DNA from: Globomyces pollinis-pini
Taxonomy: Eukaryota; Chytridiomycota; Chytridiomycetes; Rhizophydiales; Globomycetaceae
Length of the DNA: 50,833 bases
NCBI GenBank assembly: GCA_025399215.1
Contig: MU621181.1
Location: 9,190 to 60,022 of the forward strand
Direction of reading: 5' to 3'
The notes beneath the pieces are model-generated. The model was not told the origin of the DNA and did not search any database. It saw nothing but the letters and a program-made list of their open reading frames with translations. Below are positions 46,585-50,833 of this stretch, one piece after another. Numbering within the stretch: position 1 is the stretch's first letter; each line of letters opens with the position of its first letter. The position numbers and the translations under genes are program-made.

Positions 46585-48614
46585 ATGAATTACAGTAGAT
46601 CAGGGACAATATCTGAAAGTAATGAGGATTCGTCAAGTTTAACAACAGGTCCTGTACCGAGTGATACTCAAGAGAGTAACATGAAAACACCAAAAGACTT
46701 TGATCCTTACCCATTTCAACGAAGATCCCAACGACAAATTAAGAAACAGAAAGTTAGTGAAGATACTATCAATCCAAGTCCTACTACTCCAAATCCAACT
46801 AAAAATCCAACTTTAAAAACAAATCAAAAAACTGAAAGTATAGTTAAACCAAATATCAAAACCAAATCAATTTATTATAATTTAAATGATGGGTATCATG
46901 TAGGTGATTTATGTTGGACTTGGAATGATGGATCTGAAATACTCTGGCCTTGTGTTGTCATCAATAAACGAAAACTTCCTATACAAAAACCTGTCACCAA
47001 GGATACAGAGTAAAAATTTATAATTCTCTAAGCTAATATTTAGTACTATATCAGACACTGATACAGTGACAGATGATGAATTGGATTGTTTGAATGATAC
47101 AGGTTTGTCAGTATGTAAATAAACAGTTTTAGATTTAGCCATCAATCAACCAAAGGACAATAATATGAAGAAAACTTCATTCAAACCATTTGAAATACTT
47201 CCTGATGATGGTAAGTTCAATTTATTTAATATGTTATAGATAAGACGGAATCACAACCATTATCAAAAAAACTGAACACTCGATTAAACTTGTATGTTTC
47301 TTCAAGATACGAATATATTGTAAGACTACTACCAATCAAAGATCTATCTCAAGTCTTTGCATCCGATACATGGCCAACGGACGAGGAACTATCTAAATTA
47401 AAGCAATTCACAAATGAACGGATCGAAAAAGCATCTGAGTTGATTCAAGAAAAAAATCAATTATTTGATAAAAAATTGATTGATATTGAAAATGATGTGG
47501 ATGTGGACATGAAGGAACCACCAGTAGTGGAACCAACTGTAATTGTAGATTCGGACATGAATGTCAAACTAGGTATTGATTTGTTTATTATTTACATGTA
47601 GAGGATAGTAAGATCAGTATGGAGTTCATATTTACCTTTAGTTTCACATGAATCTAGTGGTCACTCACCACAAACCAAAGACAAAAATTCGACTTTGCAA
47701 GAAAATGGTAAATTTTATATTGAGCAACTAAATAAAACACAGTTACAATTCACCCTTCTTCAAGCAATGTTACCCTAATAGATCCTCAACCTGCTGTGGA
47801 GAAAAAACAGATTAAGCCGCCTTCCTATAAAACGCCAGATCCTGTGATTTTGTACAAACATGATACTTACCTATGTCCATATCTCTTTGCGTCCGAAATA
47901 GTGCCAACCAGTGATAGACTCTATAATCAAGCATTAATTCAAAGCATCCATATTCAATCTAGTTGGGCGGTTCCAAAAGCTGCAAAGGAGAAACTGGGGA
48001 CGGATGAATGTGAAGTATCTAAAGACTGGGATTTTACTCAACCACCATTTAAAAGTCCAATTCATATTGGTTGTCCCACTGTATCCTATAAACCGGAAAG
48101 ATCCAACACCATGCTGCATTTTATAGAACCAAAATTGCGTCAGAGTATCAAACAAGGGCATGGAATTATAGACTTGACAAATGAATTGCTTCGCCAGGGG
48201 ATTTCACATTGGAAGCAAACAGATTCAAGAATCAAATTTTTCAATATAGTTAAAGTAGATGGACCTGTAAATGGTGCTGTGAAAAAACTGGATTTCCCTA
48301 GCTGTCAAACATTTACTTTTGCCAGAGTGGGATCACAAATTCTTAAAATCGATGATATGGTTTCCATCCAATCAACCAAGTTCAACCAGAAAATATTTAA
48401 AATCAGCAAAATCACCATGGAACAAAACCAACTGAAATTTTATGGAGAATATTTGGATGGTGTCAAAGATACTATTGAACCTTCACAGATCAAGTCCAGA
48501 TACAATCCTATCTTTGAAGATACACAAAAGCTAGGAATGGCAATTCCTTGTGTGGAACAATGCCAGTGGAATGGGGACAATATCGCAAATGAACATCGGA
48601 CTGTTACTATTTGA
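46585..48614 (+). CDS. Probable chromatin protein with PWWP/BAH-like segments, 614 aa (tentative)
   Basis: Seven exons with introns of 34, 24, 29, 29, 34 and 35 nt give exactly 615 codons; the start is MNYSRSG at 46585. The N-terminal ~100 residues are disordered and basic (RRSQRQIKKQK). Then comes YHVGDLCWTWNDGSEILWPC followed by VVINKRK, which has the GD.(C/V)W..G...WPC.V shape of PWWP/Tudor-type domains. A YEYIVRLLPI segment, an acidic linker and a C-terminal ~270-residue domain follow; in that domain QTFTFARVGSQILKIDDMVS and a later IFKISKIT...FYGEYL resemble a BAH-like fold. The order loosely recalls the silencing protein Clr2, but I cannot confirm this. Confidence is high for the gene, low for the role. 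Confidence 0.6.
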
Positions 48615-49008
48615 ATTTTCACGTTTATTATTACTAGTTAAAAATATTTTATATTTGTTATTGCAATTTGAACGTTAGTGTGGTGGCTATAATTTTTAAT
48701 TCTCTTTGTGGTCAATCAACGCATTGTACTACCCATTATCCTCTTTTGGTTGGAAATGTCTTCCAAACTAGGCTCACCTAGTCACGTATTCAATTTGAGC
48801 ACAGTAAGATCGTGAAGGTCTATTAATTTGTTCTTCACGAGCAAGGTGATTGGATAATGTAGAATCTCAAAGTTATTTATACACATATTGTGTTTTGCTG
48901 ACAACACCTTAGGAAAAACGTTCACATGCCCATGCGGTCATAGGAAGTTGAGCCATTCTGTATTAAAGCAGTTAAATACTAAACAATTAACTTTAAAGGC
49001 GTAAAAAC
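48615..49008. other. Intergenic region
   Basis: About 390 bp between two plus-strand genes. I see no ORF, repeat or strong motif. Confidence 0.45.
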
Positions 49009-49534
49009 ATGGATGAAAATGATGCTATAATATCAGGTACATTGATACCGTTTCGATTCTATCGAGTTGGAGTATACGTGACTGTTCAGTTAGATGGTCA
49101 TTCATCCAATTTTACATTGTATAAAATAATCATAAAGCATTTGACAACTTCATCTTCCACAAATCCAATTCGAGTCGTATACCGTAGATACAGTGAATTT
49201 AGATCACTATTTAAACAACTAGTAATTACTTTGATTTTAATGATAGAAATCCTTATATCCAAATGATATGTTACAGTGTCCAGAATTCCCAAAAAAATGT
49301 CTTTTCAATAATTTTAGTAAAGAATTACTATTGTATCGTAACAACAAGTTTAATGATTTTTGTCAATATTTGGTTCTACAACCACATTTATTCCAACTTG
49401 ATTTTGTACAACAATTCTTTGATGATAGTTGCAATGTAACTTGATTACCTTTGTTTTCTTTTTCGTAGATAATAAACGTTATTCCAAATTTCATTCTTGA
49501 CCGTGTCAATCCAAATTTCGTTTTTGAAGGCTGA
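49009..49534 (+). CDS. PX-domain (phosphoinositide-binding) protein, 155 aa
   Basis: Three exons with 25- and 33-nt introns give 156 codons. Almost the whole protein is one PX domain: a strand region, then RVVYRRYSEFRSLFKQL with the conserved RRYSEF basic/aromatic motif, KSLYPNDMLQCPEFPKKCLF with the Pro-rich PxFPxK loop, and the C-terminal helix (FNDFCQYLVLQPHLFQLDFV). PX domains bind PI3P on endosomal or vacuolar membranes. There is no BAR or other attached domain, so this resembles small PX-only proteins. The ORF ends at EG-stop, soon after the domain. Confidence 0.85.
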
Positions 49535-49855
49535 GTTTTTGATAGAAAAACGTCATTAGCCGCTCGTATTGTTTCTATAGCTCTTGGTTCAACAAAATAC
49601 AGAATATATTAGAAAATATGCAATTTTTAATGAACGACAACAGAATACATAGGACAGACAAACCTAATTCAACAACCAGCATAGGTTTAGATGAACTGGA
49701 CGTGACTCTTTCTCTATTGAATGATTCCTACAAACTAGTGACTAGTTGGTCATTGAAGGTGGCTGTTAAATATCGTGAGTCGACTGATTAGTTAACGTGG
49801 CCATTTGTGGCTAAACAATCTAGTAAAATTCTATAGTTTTTTCCTTTGAAATCAA
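49535..49855. other. Intergenic region with a 57-codon open frame
   Basis: About 320 bp. An ATG-initiated frame of 57 codons lies at 49618-49791 (MQFLMNDNRIHRTDKPNSTT...), just upstream of the last gene. It shows no domain and no clean splice to either neighbour; it may be a small peptide gene, an upstream ORF or chance. An ACGTCA core lies near 49551. Confidence 0.35.
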
Positions 49856-50833
49856 ATGTTCAACGAGCACTACTTTGACGAATACCAATTCAAGGAAAAG
49901 ATGGCCCGAGCCATGGAGCATGCCAAGTTGGTTTTGGAAAATACAAGAAATCCGCAATTAGCTGAAGATGTTCCTCATCATTACCAGGATAAATTCCTTC
50001 TAACCGAATACATGGCTAATGTTTCTATCGCTTCTCAATGGATTTGTTTAGTGCGAATGGGATTAACCCCAGATCATTTGGTCCAGATTAGTAAAAGCTA
50101 CAATTCCGTAGATCACACCATTTCATTATCTTTTGAATCTCAAGAAACCTGTAAATTTATACGTAAAGATGTAAGATTGGAAGAACCAACGGCTATTGTA
50201 GAAACTGTTGTACGAAAAGAAAGCTCCAGTGATCTGTTGAACAAAATATCAAACACAATGAAGTCACTTAGTTCGTCAATCAGACAGAATACTGTAACAT
50301 ATGTTTGGCAGGTAGAAACCACTTGGATTCTCTCTCTTCGATATGGGCATCTGCAATCGTCTACCATAGTTCTCGGATCTCATCAAGGCAGTCAAGAGTA
50401 TGTGACAAAAACAGACCAACAGCCATTTCCAGACAAGGTCATCCAACAACCCAATACACTCGACATCAGTATTCTATTTGAAAATTATGATTTCCCATCC
50501 TCAAACCCTAAATTTGCAATTGATCGTACCCACAAAGATTGTCACACTCCTCGAAGAAACAAACAGTCAGAAGATATCTGCGAATTTGCTATTCGATCGG
50601 GTAATTGGACCAGTTCAGTTGTGAATTACTTTCATGATATGATATTCCGTCGATTTAACAGTGCAGTGATTGAGGGCGAGGAAGAACAGTACCGTCTTCA
50701 CACCACTGCGACTAAAGTGTTTATTCCGGTAGTAGCGTTCATGGAAGAACTTGAAGGAGACCAGAAAGTGATGGTGAATGAGATGAATGTATTTTTGACC
50801 CATTATCAAAAAACGTTGGATGACCACCTTGTT
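49856..50833 (+). CDS. Unrecognised protein, partial at the window edge (326 codons seen)
   Basis: An open frame begins at ATG 49856, preceded by an in-frame TGA, and runs without a stop or visible intron to the last base. Features are: a helical N-terminus (KEKMARAMEHAKLVLENTRN), WICLVRMGLTPDHLVQ, a region of strand-like segments (TVTYVWQVETTWILSLRYG), and a helical C-terminal part (VVNYFHDMIFRRFNSAVIEG). No signal peptide or TM helix is seen. I do not recognise the family. Three hundred codons without an intron is long for this window. Confidence 0.65.
   Translation, partial: MFNEHYFDEYQFKEKMARAMEHAKLVLENTRNPQLAEDVPHHYQDKFLLTEYMANVSIASQWICLVRMGLTPDHLVQISKSYNSVDHTISLSFESQETCKFIRKDVRLEEPTAIVETVVRKESSSDLLNKISNTMKSLSSSIRQNTVTYVWQVETTWILSLRYGHLQSSTIVLGSHQGSQEYVTKTDQQPFPDKVIQQPNTLDISILFENYDFPSSNPKFAIDRTHKDCHTPRRNKQSEDICEFAIRSGNWTSSVVNYFHDMIFRRFNSAVIEGEEEQYRLHTTATKVFIPVVAFMEELEGDQKVMVNEMNVFLTHYQKTLDDHLV

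Noticed and set aside
1..50833. tRNA, rRNA, CRISPR, transposon ends
   Set aside because: Looked for by eye on both strands; no cloverleaf, array, terminal repeat or transposase/reverse-transcriptase motif was convincing.

Overview
The window reads as nuclear DNA of a zoosporic (flagellated) fungus, most probably a chytrid-grade lineage. Three genes support this together: an axonemal dynein heavy chain (a motile flagellum), a QRRRW-type chitin synthase (a fungal wall), and a fungal-style Na+/H+ antiporter. The DNA is AT-rich and gene-dense on both strands. It contains 25 recognisable protein genes, no rRNA or CRISPR, and no tRNA that I could see. Almost every gene is split by tiny GT-AG introns. 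Working by hand I placed 88 introns, and 85 of them are only 24-39 nt long. Wherever a gene is complete, removing these introns leaves a coding length divisible by three, and it restores known motifs (dynein P-loop, P-type ATPase hinge, HPD of DnaJ).

Layout, left to right. 0.2-0.9 kb: a small two-TM protein, the first of four relatives in the window. 1.4-2.6 kb: a wax-synthase-like MBOAT acyltransferase. 3.1-3.7 kb: a secreted lipocalin. 3.9-5.1 kb: a coiled-coil protein. 5.2-6.2 kb: a multi-TM protein, divergent from a 4137-aa inner-arm dynein heavy chain (6.5-19.4 kb). 19.5-21.7 kb: an acyl-CoA oxidase. 22.0-29.3 kb: a Pmc1/PMCA-type Ca2+ ATPase and a cysteine-rich type I membrane protein, flanked on both sides by two paralogues of an unrecognised family with WHPGP and GRQIEF motifs. 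29.6-30.7 kb: a Sin3-like PAH protein that carries a TM anchor. 31.0-31.9 kb: an HNH protein. 32.4-34.0 kb: the antiporter. 34.5-35.3 kb: an SDR. 35.6-38.5 kb: a multi-TM protein convergent with a membrane protein whose ectodomain resembles bacterial solute-binding proteins. 38.7-41.3 kb: chitin synthase. 41.4-42.6 kb: a DnaJ with a perfect heat-shock element upstream. 43.1-46.3 kb: a tandem array of three more two-TM family members. 46.6-48.6 kb: a probable chromatin protein. 49.0-49.5 kb: a PX-domain protein. 49.9 kb to the end: an unrecognised protein cut by the window edge.

Functionally the window mixes flagellar motility (dynein), lipid metabolism (wax-synthase-like enzyme, lipocalin, acyl-CoA oxidase), ion homeostasis (Ca2+ ATPase, Na+/H+ antiporter), wall synthesis (chitin synthase), proteostasis (DnaJ) and several putative surface or sensory proteins. 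The most novel-looking items are: (i) the four-member two-TM family with conserved intron positions; (ii) the paralogue pair bracketing the Ca2+ pump; (iii) the membrane-anchored PAH protein; (iv) introns that look like head-to-tail chains of complete mini-introns; (v) the solute-binding-protein-like ectodomain gene lying next to a 7-TM gene. All splice models are read from sequence and are not confirmed by transcripts.
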